64,000 nucleotides of DNA from Sycobia sp. Sy_11. Lineage: Eukaryota > Arthropoda > Insecta > Hymenoptera > Epichrysomallidae. A model generated the notes under the pieces. That model saw nothing but the letters and a program-made list of their open reading frames with translations, was not told the DNA's origin and did not search any database. Location: positions 1,172,501-1,236,500 of the forward strand of contig JACCIC010000139.1 of NCBI GenBank assembly GCA_018907035.1, read 5' to 3'. The translations under genes were made by a program, and so were the position numbers. Below are positions 34,320 through 46,459 of the stretch, piece by piece. The first letter of the stretch is position 1. Each line of letters begins with the position of its first letter.

Positions 34320-34930
34320 ATTTTTTCTACTTCGAGAAAAAAGAAATTGGTTTTTAAAAGTATAGTGTGGACTTGAAAATCTCGAGAAAAGTATCCCAGG
34401 ATAATTTGATGTTTATTCTTCGTGGAAAAATTCTTGCATAAATATTACAAATTTTAAACGGTATTCCTTGGAAATGGCAATAATCTTTTCTTATCCTGCC
34501 ATGTAGAAATTTTTCTACGCCATACCTAACTTATCAGATATCAGTTACGGACAAGATATCCTCACCTTATCCGCATTAACGATAATCGCACGTGGCTCAA
34601 GCCATATTCTCATATGTATCCCGTACATCAACGAGCTGTTCAAAATACATACTCGTTAATCATATCAGAATCACATCGGATACTCTGACTGGTAGTCATT
34701 GGTATAGGATTTGTACAAGATACGCGTATCATATTCGAATTAAAACTCCATATGCGATACCCTCGTTAAAAATGGGACATTTTCGAGTACGAATCCATAA
34801 GATTACCATATCAGAATCCTTACCACATGCTATTCAAAATCCACTCTACCCTTCTTTTTTCGGCATATACTGCACTTATTCCAATAAGTGCCATCAGACA
34901 CCATCGCATACTTCCACGCGGTAAGGCGAG
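34320..34930. other. AT-rich block with weak internal repetition
   Basis: Short strings such as CATATCAGAATC (near 34662 and 34805) and CTCGTTAA (near 34651 and 34762) recur, hinting at a strongly diverged tandem repeat of roughly 110-145 bp. A 110-codon + frame (34592-34924) spans it and is unrecognised. Confidence 0.4.
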
Positions 34931-35109
34931 CACGACGCCCCACAGTCCGAGCTTACTCTTCCCGTCCTCGATGAGCGATATTTTAACGCGAGTCGAACAC
35001 GCCCGCTGCTCCTTATAAACTTGGGCCGCGAATTTCCACCTGGCACCTGACGGATCTCTCTCTCTGTCTCTTTCTCTCTATCGCGCATCAAGTATCGTAT
35101 GGATATTGA

Positions 35110-35114
<5 letters not shown>

Positions 35115-35167
<53 letters not shown>
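35115..35167. repeat. (TA)n microsatellite, about 53 bp
   Basis: TA run, nearly pure. Confidence 0.95.
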
Positions 35168-35169
<2 letters not shown>

Positions 35170-35404
35170 GTATACACAAATACATCTGTCGAGCGATAGG
35201 CGCGCGCACACGGGGATAACGCGGACCCAGCGCGCCGGACGTTCGCGTTTCAATGGGCGCGCGCTTGCGCGGCAATAAACGCCGCCGATGCCGCCGACTC
35301 GTCCGGTAGTATAATTAGACGGGGCTCCGTCCATTTGTTAGTGCACCGCTGGTGGCAATTATTCCTATAGATGCACGCGTATGCATATATATACACACAC
35401 GCAC

Positions 35405-35405
<1 letters not shown>

Positions 35406-35439
<34 letters not shown>
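35406..35439. repeat. (TA)n microsatellite, 34 bp
   Basis: Pure TA run between CACACACGCACG and CGCGCGCGG. Confidence 0.95.
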
Positions 35440-35440
<1 letters not shown>

Positions 35441-36044
35441 GCGCGCGGCTCTGGGCATGCTAATCGCCGTTATGTAAATACGGCCAGAACGCGCAATGGC
35501 CACACGCGCCGCGCCGCGCCGCGGACGAGCATCCGCCGCTCGGCCCCCGATGCGAAAGCCCTCCGAGGGTGGGCGAGGGGAGATCGAACGCCGCCACCGC
35601 CATCTCGGCAGCGGCCCGCACTCTATATTTTCCAGGAAACTTTATTAAGCGCGGCAGACCGCGGCGCGACCGTCTGTATAGATATACGTAGGTGTGTGTG
35701 TATATACATATATATACGCGTTCATGAATACAATTACGTCTTATTAGGTTTAAAAAGCCGAAGCTTGCGAGCTTCCTTTAATTAAGCCTCCTTTTCATAA
35801 ATCTACATAGCCGCACCTCTCGCCCTCCCTCCTCCTCCTCCTTCCCTCCCCCCGGCCATCATCTCTCCGGTAAGGGCTCGGCGGGGGGTCGACGGGCGAG
35901 ACGAGCGCCGCCTCCTCCATCGCCCGCTCGATTACAATTTGAGGATAAAGCCAATTTCCTCTCACGGGGCCGACCGGCCGCGAGGAGCGCGCGGAGGCGC
36001 TAGTTTTATGGCGCCCCCGTATTATTGGGAAAAAGCTCCCGTAA

Positions 36045-36064
36045 TTACGAGATTTACCTCGTAA
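36045..36064. promoter_or_regulatory. perfect inverted repeat TTACGAG-N6-CTCGTAA
   Basis: Seven-base arms with a six-base spacer, preceded by GTAA. It lies in a repeat-poor stretch with homeodomain-like sites. It could be a dimeric factor site, but no family is assigned. Confidence 0.25.
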
Positions 36065-36464
36065 AAATATTTTCTCCTCCCATCCCCTCCCCGTCGAGCA
36101 TTTTTCGCGAGAGAGCCTCGTAAAGTTCTGCCGCGGCGTTCATCCGGTGCCGCAGGTCTACCTCTGCGCTAAAAAGATATTCTTAATTTTCGAGTAGGAA
36201 TTGAAAAAAATTTAAAAAAAAAATCAGCTTTTTAGTGCAAATAAATTTTAATAATTAATAAAAATAAATAATGTAAGGCGCGTCTGGGAAGTATTAAAAA
36301 TTTAATTTGACTTTTGACTCGTTGGGATATACGTATAATAAAGTGCACTTTAATAAAAATACAAGAAAGATAGGAGAAAATATTTTAATGAAATCAAATG
36401 TAATATCAAAGATACGGTAAATTTAATGAAACATAAATTAGATTCAAACCTTAAAACTTATTCG

Positions 36465-36598
<134 letters not shown>

Positions 36599-36703
36599 CC
36601 AGGAGTATGTACTACTGTGTGCAATTCAAACACTGAAATATTAGAATCCGAACTCGAATTTTGAAGGCTCCAAATTGCAACTCAGATAGTGATTAAATTC
36701 ATA

Positions 36704-37110
36704 CGATTCCGACTGAAAATCTAACCCGTATGACGCTACTTCGCTTATAATTATCGACAGCGGACGTCTTCGTTTAAATTCTTGCCAGTTGAAATATATC
36801 CGACGAAAAATTCGATTTACGATCGTTTGCATACATAATCTGAATCGAGTTCGAATCTTTTCCGTTAAATATTTGAGTTAAGATGGCAGCCACATAAAAT
36901 CTCGTGTGGATCTTTTTCTTCAGAGATTACAATTTGGATAATATCCGCTGAAAATCTAAGTTGACATCCGTTACGTTGGAAAGAAGGAGTCAGGATCGTT
37001 TCCATATATAATCCGAGTTGGATCATTTTTCGCTCGATTCTATGCAACATCTGCGTTGAAATCTTCTGCGCTAACAATTGCAGCGTGTACCGCGTTCTTG
37101 CAAAATCTTA
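36704..37110. repeat. diverged interspersed tandem repeat
   Basis: CTGAAAATCTAA recurs at about 36712 and 36948. GATCGTTT-S-CATAYATAATC recurs at about 36821 and 36994, each time followed by GAGTT and an ATC-plus-T-run. A looser relative (CACATAAAATCTCGTG) lies near 36890. The spacing is irregular (about 173-236 bp), as in an old, decayed tandem array. Confidence 0.45.
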
Positions 37111-38641
37111 ATTAGATTCAGCGACATTCTTCAATTGAGATTTAGAACTTGCGCGCATCGTTACAGCCCGGTAATAATATCATACATACGTAGTCATTAC
37201 CCGTATAATTGTTTTCAGAGGCGAATTTTATCCCGCCGGAAAATCGTAAGAGGCACTATTCCACTAATCTTTAAAGGCTGGAAAAGCCGAGATTTGGAGT
37301 CGAACAAAGCGCTCCGAGGCTGAAATATCGACACGGGCCGAGCTTAAAATACTCCCCGGTAATCAGGACCATTTCAACTCATCGTACTAATTAATCAGCG
37401 GATTTGGCCGATCTATACATGTATACGTATACGCTGAACGACCGGTCCGAATCGCAAGTGAGAGAGAGAGAGAGGGAGGGAGGGAGGGAAGAGTCGACGA
37501 TTTCTCCTTTTTCCAACTCCGCGGGGTGAATGGGGGGAGGGGGCGGCATAACACACGAGCCGCGCCAGCCGCCGGATTAGCCGCATTACCGAGAGAGGCC
37601 ACCACCGCTCGGGCTGCAGCTCGGCGCGCAAGAGGGCGCGTCGGGTCAAAGGTGTCAATTAAAACGAAGTGCCGAGCTAATGAACAAAAGCGGCTCCGCC
37701 GCGGTAATCCGATGTGCCCCGCCTGGGGGCTATATTTGTACCGTTGCCTTATTTTAAAGCATCGGCCCTCAAGTGCTTTCTTTCGTTACGCGCGCTCGCG
37801 CGCACATATTATTACACACGCACTCGCAGTTTAAAGAGATATTGGTTATTCGACTGTGGTCGGGGATGCGGGCGAGCAGCTAGGAGTCGCCGACAAACGA
37901 AATTCAAGCCGAACCGGGCGACTTTCGTCTCGACTTCGGGGGGTCCGAGGGTGCAGGGTACCTGTGGCGGGTATTGTTTCACGGGCGAAAGCCCATTTCG
38001 CGCATTCGACTAATCGACGTGTATAATAAATTATACATATACGTATCGACGGGGCGCCTCGTGTGCCCGAGCAAAATTAGCCCCGCGCGCGCGCGCGCGC
38101 TCCCGTCAAATTCTGCATGCGGAGCGTATAATCGTTGAGAATAGCGTTCGCTAATTATTTCTCTCCGGCGCAACGAGTCGATGCGTGGCAATTAGAAGCC
38201 ACCGCGTACGTGCGCGATTATCAATTTTTAATCCACCCTACCACCCCCCCCCTCGCAGCTCCGCGTCCTCGACGAATTAACACGGATATCAAAGGATCGT
38301 TATTATATAATTAGCGGAAATTCCATATGCAAATCGTGAGCGATAAAAAGGGAGCGGGGCTTTGCAGTTTTTACGAAATGTCCAAGTCATTTATTTAGAT
38401 CCCTACTTCCTGTGCGCTTGAATATATATCTTTTTCCTCGGCTATTCCCGCGCGAGCTCATCAATCCGAGGATATATATAGGAGAAGCAACAAATAATTC
38501 ATTACCACTCGTCGACTTTTCTAAATTCTTATTGCCAATCAGAAGCTCCTGCAAAAAATCGTAAGCTTCATTTGACCGAAGGAGCAATGCAAAGAGTCCG
38601 CTAATTACCCATGGCGATAAAAAAACCACAGAAAGATAGAG

Positions 38642-38644
<3 letters not shown>

Positions 38645-38687
<43 letters not shown>
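38645..38687. repeat. (AG)n microsatellite, 43 bp
   Basis: Pure AG run. Confidence 0.95.
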
Positions 38688-38691
<4 letters not shown>

Positions 38692-39186
38692 AGTAGTTAG
38701 AGTCGAGTTTACGCGCGGCCGGCGATCGTGATGAAGTGCATCCGTAAAAAAAAAAACCTCGCTTACTCCGAGCGCATAAATATGAATGTCGCTCGAACGC
38801 GAATAAGTCGGCGACCGCGCATTTAATACCGAATAGGCGCGATTATTTCACGGAAAGGGGGCACTGGATGAGCCGGTGATTATCGACGCTGCATCGTAAA
38901 TAAAATTGATAGGCCTCGTTATATTATGATAATTAGGCTCGCTGCAAAGCGGATATAATCATATTAATTACTTCATCGCTTGCTGTCATTTTATTGGCAC
39001 TTTTTCGGTTAATAAAAGAGTTTATTACAATACGCCCGGCCGATCTGGATTCTTCGTAAATTTTTCGCCTCGCTCTACGCCCCGGCCACCTTGCCATTCT
39101 TTAATAACCCTCCCTTCAAGTTATGCAAGTAACCTCTGCCTGAGACGCTAAGATGCAGCGTGCATTTAAGGTGCTCTGTACGCTCG

Positions 39187-39217
39187 CGTGTGTGTGTGTG
39201 TGTGCGCGCGCGCGCGC
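39187..39217. repeat. (GT)n joined to (GC)n, Z-DNA-prone
   Basis: About 30 bases of strictly alternating purine and pyrimidine, first GT and then GC, a classic sequence class for left-handed DNA. Confidence 0.9.
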
Positions 39218-40219
39218 TTGCGTCTATATGCATATAGCCGCGCATAGTTACGGAGAGCGCAGTCGGTCGTTTACGTAATGCGTTCTACGTGCAGCCACCT
39301 GGTGTTTAGCCCTCGCATAAAACTACCGCTAGCTTGTTACAGTAAAACTGACTTAGATATAAAAGAAGATCTCCCCCCCTCTCTCCGCCCCCTCCGACCA
39401 TGCCGCAGCGTGCGCGCATTTCTATACTCGTCTTCTCGTTGTTTTGCCCTCCTTCTTATACACTTATGCCTCCCCCTCCCTCTCTCTCTCTCTCTCTCTC
39501 TCTTTCACTCTTAGCGCTCGTCGCGCAATTTACGGATCTCCCGAGTCCGCTGCTGGTTAGCATAATCAATTGAATGTATAATATATATTATAACTTATAG
39601 AGTGTTGGCTATATAACCAAGTCACCGGGGAATTTCGAGTTTCCGTCGTTAAAATCGATAAAAAGATAATAAGCTAATTCACGTGGATCAGAGACAAGAG
39701 GATATGGAAAAATATTGGAAAATTGACGACAGTTTTTCGTCCCCGTCAAATGGTTGCACAGTGTATTCGGCGTTAAAGAGCAATACGGCTATATATATAT
39801 ATATATATAGTCGTAGCGCGGATCGAGATCAACGGGATGAAATCACGAGGCATTGTCGAAGTGGTGTCCGTAATAAAGCCGAGTCCCGCGTTCTTGTCCG
39901 TCGCAAATTTTTGCAGGGGCGCTCGGAAGCCGGGCGCAGGCGAAGGCGGCGAAGTAGCGACGATATCCGGCGGAGGGGAGGGGGTGGGCGAGAGGAAAGG
40001 AGTGACGAATGTGTGTCTAAGAACGGCAGAAGAATAAAAAAAAAAAAAGAAAAAAAGAAAAAGAAGAAGGCACTCGCGGCGGACCGCGGCGACCTCGAAG
40101 GATTCTGAATTATTCATGCGCGCCCTTCCCTGATTATGATGATCCGATGCTAGCGCCGCGCGCCTCTTCATCCGCAGCGGTATAAATATAGCGGTGGCAG
40201 GGGTGGCCGTAGTGCTGTT

Positions 40220-40242
40220 AGGTGGTGGTGGTGGTGGTGGTG
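40220..40242. repeat. (GGT)n trinucleotide repeat, about 7 units
   Basis: Pure GGT run, the same repeat type as at 1166-1188. Confidence 0.9.
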
Positions 40243-40292
40243 GACGCGACACAGAGAGGCAGTCCGGCTTCTATTCCTCGGGTGCGCGCTCT

Positions 40293-40322
40293 CGCGCGCG
40301 CACACACACACACACACACACA
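40293..40322. repeat. (CG)n joined to (CA)n, Z-DNA-prone
   Basis: About 30 bases of alternating pyrimidine and purine, CG then CA. Confidence 0.9.
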
Positions 40323-40376
40323 ATATTATAATATCAATATGGCTTCCGTATGTACGATGAGATCCTACTCTAACTT

Positions 40377-40382
<6 letters not shown>

Positions 40383-40412
<30 letters not shown>
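40383..40412. repeat. (CT)n microsatellite, 30 bp
   Basis: Pure CT run. Confidence 0.95.
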
Positions 40413-40416
<4 letters not shown>

Positions 40417-40619
40417 CCTCTCTCCCTCTTGCCCTCTCGCTTTCCACAACCTCTCTCTGCTTAATTTTGTGCCTCGAAAATGCCGCGCTTCCGCATAAAA
40501 GGCAAGCGCCGCCGCGTATTATATGGAGCGCGACGCGCCCATATAGACGCACTGCAAGCGCATGTGTATGTGCGACGTACAAAGGGTCGAGAAAGGGGGG
40601 CATTTTTCGTTGATTAACC

Positions 40620-41480
40620 GAGGCGAACCCTCGAAAACAGCATTAATTCTTCGTTAATTATTATTATTTATCCATTTTCATAATAAATTACCTGTAAATA
40701 TCAATGTATAAATGTACGAGCCGTCGTACTAATTTTGAAAGATACTTTGAAATTTCTATAGTAGTAAAAAAAACAATGATAATTTTTAAAACGAAATTAT
40801 ACCGGTATAATCAAATGAACACAGCTCAAAGTTGCCAAGTAGAAAATATTATTCTACATAGATTAATATTAATTATACTAATTACTATTAACAATAAATT
40901 ATTCACCCTTTTTTTTCATTTAAATGCACATTTGCAATTCATACTATATTATCAATTGTGTAATTAAACATCAATATTACATATGTTGATTTACATTAGT
41001 TTAACAAATTATTTGGCTTTCAATGAAAGATAATTAAACTACCGCAGTATTGCTTAAAATAAATTCTGGCTTTTCAGAGAGCTTATTTTAATAGCACACA
41101 AGCCGTATACATCAACTAAATATTCATGTAAAATAATAATAATGATAATGGAATTTTTTTTTAAAGTTTTGTCGAACATTTTTAAAATAATTAAATATTT
41201 ATTAATACTTATTTTAATGAATATACATTTAACTCAAGAAATTCTAAACATCGTTAATTTTATCAAATTAAATTAACTCGAATAATACATCTGAATAATA
41301 AATAAATTTAAACGTTGAATCAATTCTTCGAGATTCCATAGAATTTTTTTTCTAGTATCAGGTAGCACGTATTTAAGCCTTTTATCATATTCAGCGTCCG
41401 TGAAACTTAAAATACAAATGTATTAGAATAATAATAATAATAATAATAATAAGTCGAATATTTTGCGTACGGCTTTGTGA
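40620..41480. other. AT-rich unique block
   Basis: Very AT-rich DNA ending in a short (ATA)n run (about 41426-41452). It does not read as mitochondrial protein in any frame I checked. I see nothing else. Confidence 0.6.
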
Positions 41481-41558
41481 ATCAGCTTCGTCAGTCCTTT
41501 CCCGTCTACCGCCTGCGCGGAAGAGCTTTGATTCAATCCGCGGAGCTGAACGGCATAC

Positions 41559-41559
<1 letters not shown>

Positions 41560-41620
<61 letters not shown>
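41560..41620. repeat. (TA)n microsatellite, 61 bp
   Basis: The longest pure TA run of the window. Confidence 0.97.
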
Positions 41621-41621
<1 letters not shown>

Positions 41622-42901
41622 CCATGTCGCAGTACGGGCGCAAATTTGAAATTCAGAAAAAGCAATAACAGTGCAATGCACTCTGTAAAGCGCTTGTTCC
41701 TTTTGCTCTGACTCCCACCCCCGTTCCTTCCACGGCTCCACACCAGCCCCCGTCGTCTATATCCGGCTGCGATTGCCAATTTCGCGTACTTCTATTTTTA
41801 ACCAAAATAATTTTAAACGTTCCCTGTGCAATGAGACTTCTACGCGCCCCGCCCCCTTCCCCTGCGTGTGAGTCGCAACACATTCGAAACGAGCGAGGGA
41901 TTGATAGAGAGAGCCGTCATTTTTCCAATAGCCTCGGATTTCATTCAACGGCTTAAGACTAAAACACTATCTATTGCTCCCCAGCGATGCGACAATTTCC
42001 GAGGAGATGATAATAACAGTGATAATATCATGATCAGAATGGGGAAAAAGCGATTTGATCACGCAGCCTCTACTAGGAATTCGTATATTTTTCAATAAAA
42101 CATTGTCCTCGCGAAAAATCTAGATGTAAAATCGTTTTTAACGTGGCGAAGCTGTCTTAAATATAGTTAATGTACCTGGTGTATACGTATGAAAGCGTAG
42201 GATACATTAATACGTACTTTTTAGACGTTTGTTCAGTGAAAATATGCGTACATTTCACAGTTTGGAATTTCGGGCGTTCGAGAGTCACCGAAGTACCGAT
42301 ATAAATTCTAATACTACTGATAAGGATTGGTTTTTGATGTATCAGTTTTCTACCCTCAATTCATTTCGGTCACTAATAATATCTATAACTAAGGCATACA
42401 TGCGACCTCGCCCTTTTAAATCATATCCAAATAATCCAGTGCTGTTAGTCTCAATCTATTCCACAATGATATCGATTTTTCGAAACGAAAGATAAAAATG
42501 CATCCCCGAAACTTATTATCATAATCCATTTTGTTCGAGAAAATCCGTCGACATCGAATTTTTCTGCGATACGTATATATATATTTTTTTTAATTTGAAA
42601 CGCGCACAACCGTCGCTCAACTTGAAAATCACAGTCTCAACCTCTTCCCCTGACTGCTGTCGTTCCCCGCGCATTTAATGCAGCCTGGTTAGCTCGAAAC
42701 ACCTACAGACGTTTTTTAAATAAGCGCAAAGATGCCTCGCGGCAGCTCCGGCCGGCAGCGACCGCGCGTTCGGTCGCGGTGTTGCAATTTGCGAGCGCGC
42801 GCGCGCGCGTTAATCAATGGGATAGCGAGGAGTGGACGGCCGAGGCGGCGGAGGATAGAAAGAGAGAGTGGGTAAAGGATGCGCTTACTAAAAATCTCTC
42901 T

Positions 42902-42932
<31 letters not shown>

Positions 42933-43450
42933 TCCGTCTCTTCCGGTATATTGCGAAGTTCCGCGTTGGGTAACTTTATGGCGAGGGGAGAACTTTTGAT
43001 GCGTGGCTTATTTTTGAATAGACGCGTATGTATAGATGTATATAGATATAATACGTTTCGATATTCCTTTTTCCTCGTTATATAATATGGTGGAACCTCG
43101 AGCACCACGCGCACATCCTGCCTATATATATATAATTCGTATAATTAGTTGCACAACAAACAATCAAATAAATTACTTTAATTAATTGAAAATGTCGGAT
43201 TTATACGAAAAAGTGGTTTAAAAAAGCACATATAATCTATACAGCCGAGGCAGGAGCCTCTTGATTAATTAAAAATATCCCCGTGCGCATTACGAAAGAA
43301 GTGTATATCATTACATTTGAACATTAGACTCGTATCGTTTCTATAAATCAATCTATAACATCGTAAAACTCAAAGGATATGTATTATTTTCCATATTAAA
43401 ATATAGCCATAATTTTATTAGCGCGTAAAGTTTCCTTCTTTAATTTTCTC
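41620..43450. other. mixed then AT-rich block
   Basis: Short CpG-rich parts at 41700-41900 and 42650-42970 surround AT-rich unique DNA. A short CG run (42796-42809) and a CT tract are present. An 88-codon + frame (42229-42495) is unrecognised. I see no gene. Confidence 0.55.
42908..42931. repeat. (CT)n microsatellite, 24 bp
   Basis: Pure CT run. Confidence 0.9.
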
Positions 43451-43976
43451 TTTCCCGAACGAAGTGAGCAGCTTGAGAGCGGCACGGGGAGGGAAGTAAC
43501 AGAGAAAGAAAGCGGCTGCTGCTTTTTAAAAATAATTTGTTACTTGCCGATTGAATGGCGGGGTCGGGGGTGGGGGTTTAATATTATATTAAAAGCTGCA
43601 CTAGCCCGAGGCGAATAGGTTATAAAAGTAGGCGGTATTCATTACAGCTGATGTAATGCTATACTGATACAAAGGACCCCTAACGCTCGTACATGTATAT
43701 GAATCTATACGTATGTATATGTGTGTATATATACACAGAAGTGTATAATAAAAAGGATATAAAAATAACCATGTGCACTGGGCGGCGTCGGCAGAGCGAA
43801 CGAGACAGAGAGATTTGTTAAAGCTTAAATAAATTTTATGCCTTTCGCGAGGCGCGGGGTGGGGGCAGGGTCGAAGGATTTGTTTATTTCCCTATGCGCG
43901 ATTTCCACAGATGCGAGCTTTAATTTGCTAATTGCCAGTGCAGCAGAGAGACAGACAGCGGCGGAGGTGAAGGGGG

Positions 43977-44015
<39 letters not shown>

Positions 44016-45180
44016 CGCGGCACATTGAGGATGTGTTAGCGAATATAATAAGAGCTAAGGGGGTTATGTATACGATCGTGAGCGCGAGCGCTCGCGAGCG
44101 GGAGTTTTAATGTTTTTTTTTTTTCTTCCAGTCTGTCGAACGGAGGAACGCGCGAGGTAATTTTATTGGTATAACACTCCAGGCCGGCAGTAAAGAGGAA
44201 ACAAAAAAAAAAAATAGAGGGAAGAAGAAAAAAAAAGCGAAGCGAGGGACAATATACACCGCTGTATCCGGTATTGCACGCAATAAAAACATAATGCAGA
44301 GACCGCGAAAGGATATAAAAATCGCGCGCCTCGTTCTTTCTTTCCGCACTCCATCTCTATGTATATATATATATATACACACACACCTGCATGCATATAT
44401 ACGTGCTTCTGTGCATGCGCGAGTGTGTGCACGCACGGGCGCGTATTTCTATCTATCTCGCGCGCCGTGCGTGTCATTTTGCATTTTCACTCGATCGCGG
44501 ATAACGCAAAGGTGGCCCCCGCCCCCCCCCTCCACCTCCACAGTTTATCCGCGTTCGCATTCGCGCGTGCTCGCGGTACGTAATATCTCACCTCCCCGCT
44601 GCTTCCCGGCGCATCCGCCGAGCGATACTTGACGCACGTAGCGCGCGAGCATCCCCGTGGCCTTACACATCCATTTATCTACTTCTCTCGCTCTCTCTCT
44701 CTCTCTCTCCTCGCGCGTCGCCGTGGCCCCCGCGAGCCGGAAGATGTGCAGCGATATTGCGCTGTCGTCCCGCCCCCCCGGCCTCTGCCCCGCACGTCTT
44801 ACGTCCTTGCCCACGGTAGAAATTACTGGCGAGGGCCGGCGAAAATTGGGAGGACAGAGGAGGCGCGAGAGGGAGGAGATCGAGGAGGACGAGATGTAGG
44901 CCGACGGAGGACTCGGATCCTCCTTTTGCCAAACGTGTAAGTGATTCGCTGTACGAGAGAGAGATAGGGAGACAGAGAGGGAGAGAGATTTCTTGTGCCA
45001 GAAAATGACGTTGTCGGGGGAGGGGGTGGGTGTCAGAGGCTTGGAATTGATACGAGAGCTGAGATGGCACGAGGGACGGGGATTTGTCCAAAAATAAAAG
45101 TAGAACGAAAGCGATGGCAACTAGGATAGTCACGCCGTACATCGTCTGCCTGTCCCGAATTCGTGTGCCTGCGCATTAAT
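43450..45180. other. CpG-rich block
   Basis: CpG-rich DNA with GA, CT and A/T homopolymer tracts. A strong donor-like string, ACGTGTAAGTGATTC, lies at about 44934-44948, with a + frame open into it from 44629, but that frame is built largely on a CT tract. I see no supported gene. Confidence 0.5.
43980..44013. repeat. (GA)n microsatellite, 34 bp
   Basis: Pure GA run. Confidence 0.95.
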
Positions 45181-45489
45181 GCCTCGCCGGGAATCTCTCA
45201 AATCGTCGCATTATTGTATTTAATATTTGCATTAGAATTATACGATCCGATTGCTGCGACTGTAGTCTTGTAATGTTCTTAAGAAATTATTTATTGATAT
45301 TATGTACATATGAATTTATTAAAGACGAAATTTGAAAACTACTTTTTTCCCCGATTCGTCCCAGTTCTAGGAATTATTTGACGCTACCCACGTAATAGTT
45401 ATTGCGCGAAGAATTATCTACTTTCTATTCGGTACTTACTTATTCATAATTTAAGCATGCGCAGTATAATGGCGATAAAAGAAAAGAAA

Positions 45490-45790
45490 TGAATAGAGCG
45501 CACAGATAGAAGCGAGCATACAATTATAGAAGCGCACAAATAGGTACAAATACAAATAGGTAAAAACATACTAATACGGGAGTACACAGATAGGAATAAA
45601 CCCGTAAGAATATAAGAGTACACCAATAGAAACAAACTCCAGTAGGAACGAGTATTGGACTAATAAGGAAATCAAAATAAAACAAATGAATAAGAACGAT
45701 TAAGTAGGACGAAGCTAGGCATGTAGGAGTATACAAATAGGAAGAAACGTAAATAAAAAGCAAAAGCATTTACATGAGAAGAAGCATACA
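45490..45790. repeat. degenerate A/G-rich minisatellite
   Basis: ATAGG-A/T-ACAAA-like units recur: AAATAGG at about 45538 and 45554, GATAGGAATAAA near 45590, AATAGAAACAAA near 45626, AGTAGGAACGAG near 45641 and AATAGGAAGAAA near 45736. Local spacing is about 16-18 bp and multiples. The + strand has far more A and G than T and C, and the - strand stays open as a hydrophobic Leu/Tyr/Cys-rich pseudo-peptide. Confidence 0.6.
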
Positions 45791-46271
45791 AACGGTGGCG
45801 TGCCAGTAACGAAGAAAAAAACAAATAAATCTATATTAATAAGTTCGGAAAGCTTGAAAGAGAATGGAACAATTTTTTTTTTCTTTTAAATAATCAATAA
45901 GTATTTCGTATTGAGCGTTATCAAATTTTACGAAAGTCGTCCAATACCCGTATAAGCAATGAAACTTAAAGCGCCCGGCTGAAAATTGTAATAAAGTTTA
46001 TTCAAGCACGATAATAATTTTATACTAGGCATTTAAATAAAAACAATTTCATGGGGCATTAATCGATATATCCCTACCCTAATGGACACAAACGATGTCG
46101 CAAGAATAGCCTGTCCCCCATTGTTGTACGAGGGTCTCCGTAAACCGTGGAGATTACAGTAAAAGGGCCGGCGGAGCGAAGAGCTCATCTCGTAAAAAGT
46201 AATTATAATCGATAAAATGGTCGCGCTCCAGTTCCAATAATAATAGATTTTCGATTGAAAAAAAAAGGGTT

Positions 46272-46276
<5 letters not shown>

Positions 46277-46323
<47 letters not shown>
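46277..46323. repeat. (TA)n microsatellite, 47 bp
   Basis: Pure TA run with TGTATA-type variants after it. Confidence 0.95.
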
Positions 46324-46326
<3 letters not shown>

Positions 46327-46459
46327 TATATATGTATATATGTATATAAATAAGCAGGTCGCAGAAGCGCTGCAAGGGCGTTCATTACAAAAAGTCCTCT
46401 TCCACCGCTGGGATAAAAGGTTATCGAGAGCATCCAATGGAGGCTAAATTATTTCCGCC

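Larger units (their letters stand above)
32950..34320. other. repeat-poor complex island then CpG-rich block
   Basis: From 32950 to 33440 the sequence is complex, of balanced composition and free of microsatellites. It includes the palindrome cluster at 33260-33344. After 33440 there are purine-rich and GT tracts and CpG-rich DNA. I see no supported gene. Confidence 0.5.
34930..36180. other. CpG-rich block with two TA tracts
   Basis: CpG-rich DNA with two TA tracts. A low-repeat part at about 35910-36140 carries TTTTATGGC and TAATTA-type sites and a perfect inverted repeat at 36045-36064. ATGCTAAT followed by ATGTAAAT (about 35457-35478) resembles POU-type octamer variants. The regulatory reading is inferred. 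Confidence 0.45.
37400..39600. other. mixed block with enhancer-like low-repeat parts
   Basis: CpG-rich and AT-rich DNA alternate. The parts at about 37640-37700, 38110-38340 and 38760-39060 are repeat-poor and mix CpG with TAAT, TTTAT and ATTA cores, resembling insect non-coding regulatory DNA. I see no supported gene. Confidence 0.45.
39600..40620. other. mixed block with GGT, CA and CT repeats
   Basis: Contains a short TA tract (about 39788-39810), a purine-rich A/G stretch (40036-40071), (GGT)n, (CG)(CA)n and (CT)n. Opposite-strand frames of 140-160 codons run through these. I see no gene. Confidence 0.55.

Noticed and set aside
40620..41480. AT-rich block considered as a nuclear copy of mitochondrial DNA
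   Set aside because: No frame reads like a mitochondrial protein or rRNA that I can recognise.
44629..44940. Open frame running into a strong GTAAGT donor
   Set aside because: The frame begins in a CT tract and is Arg/Pro/Glu low complexity. The donor match alone is not enough.
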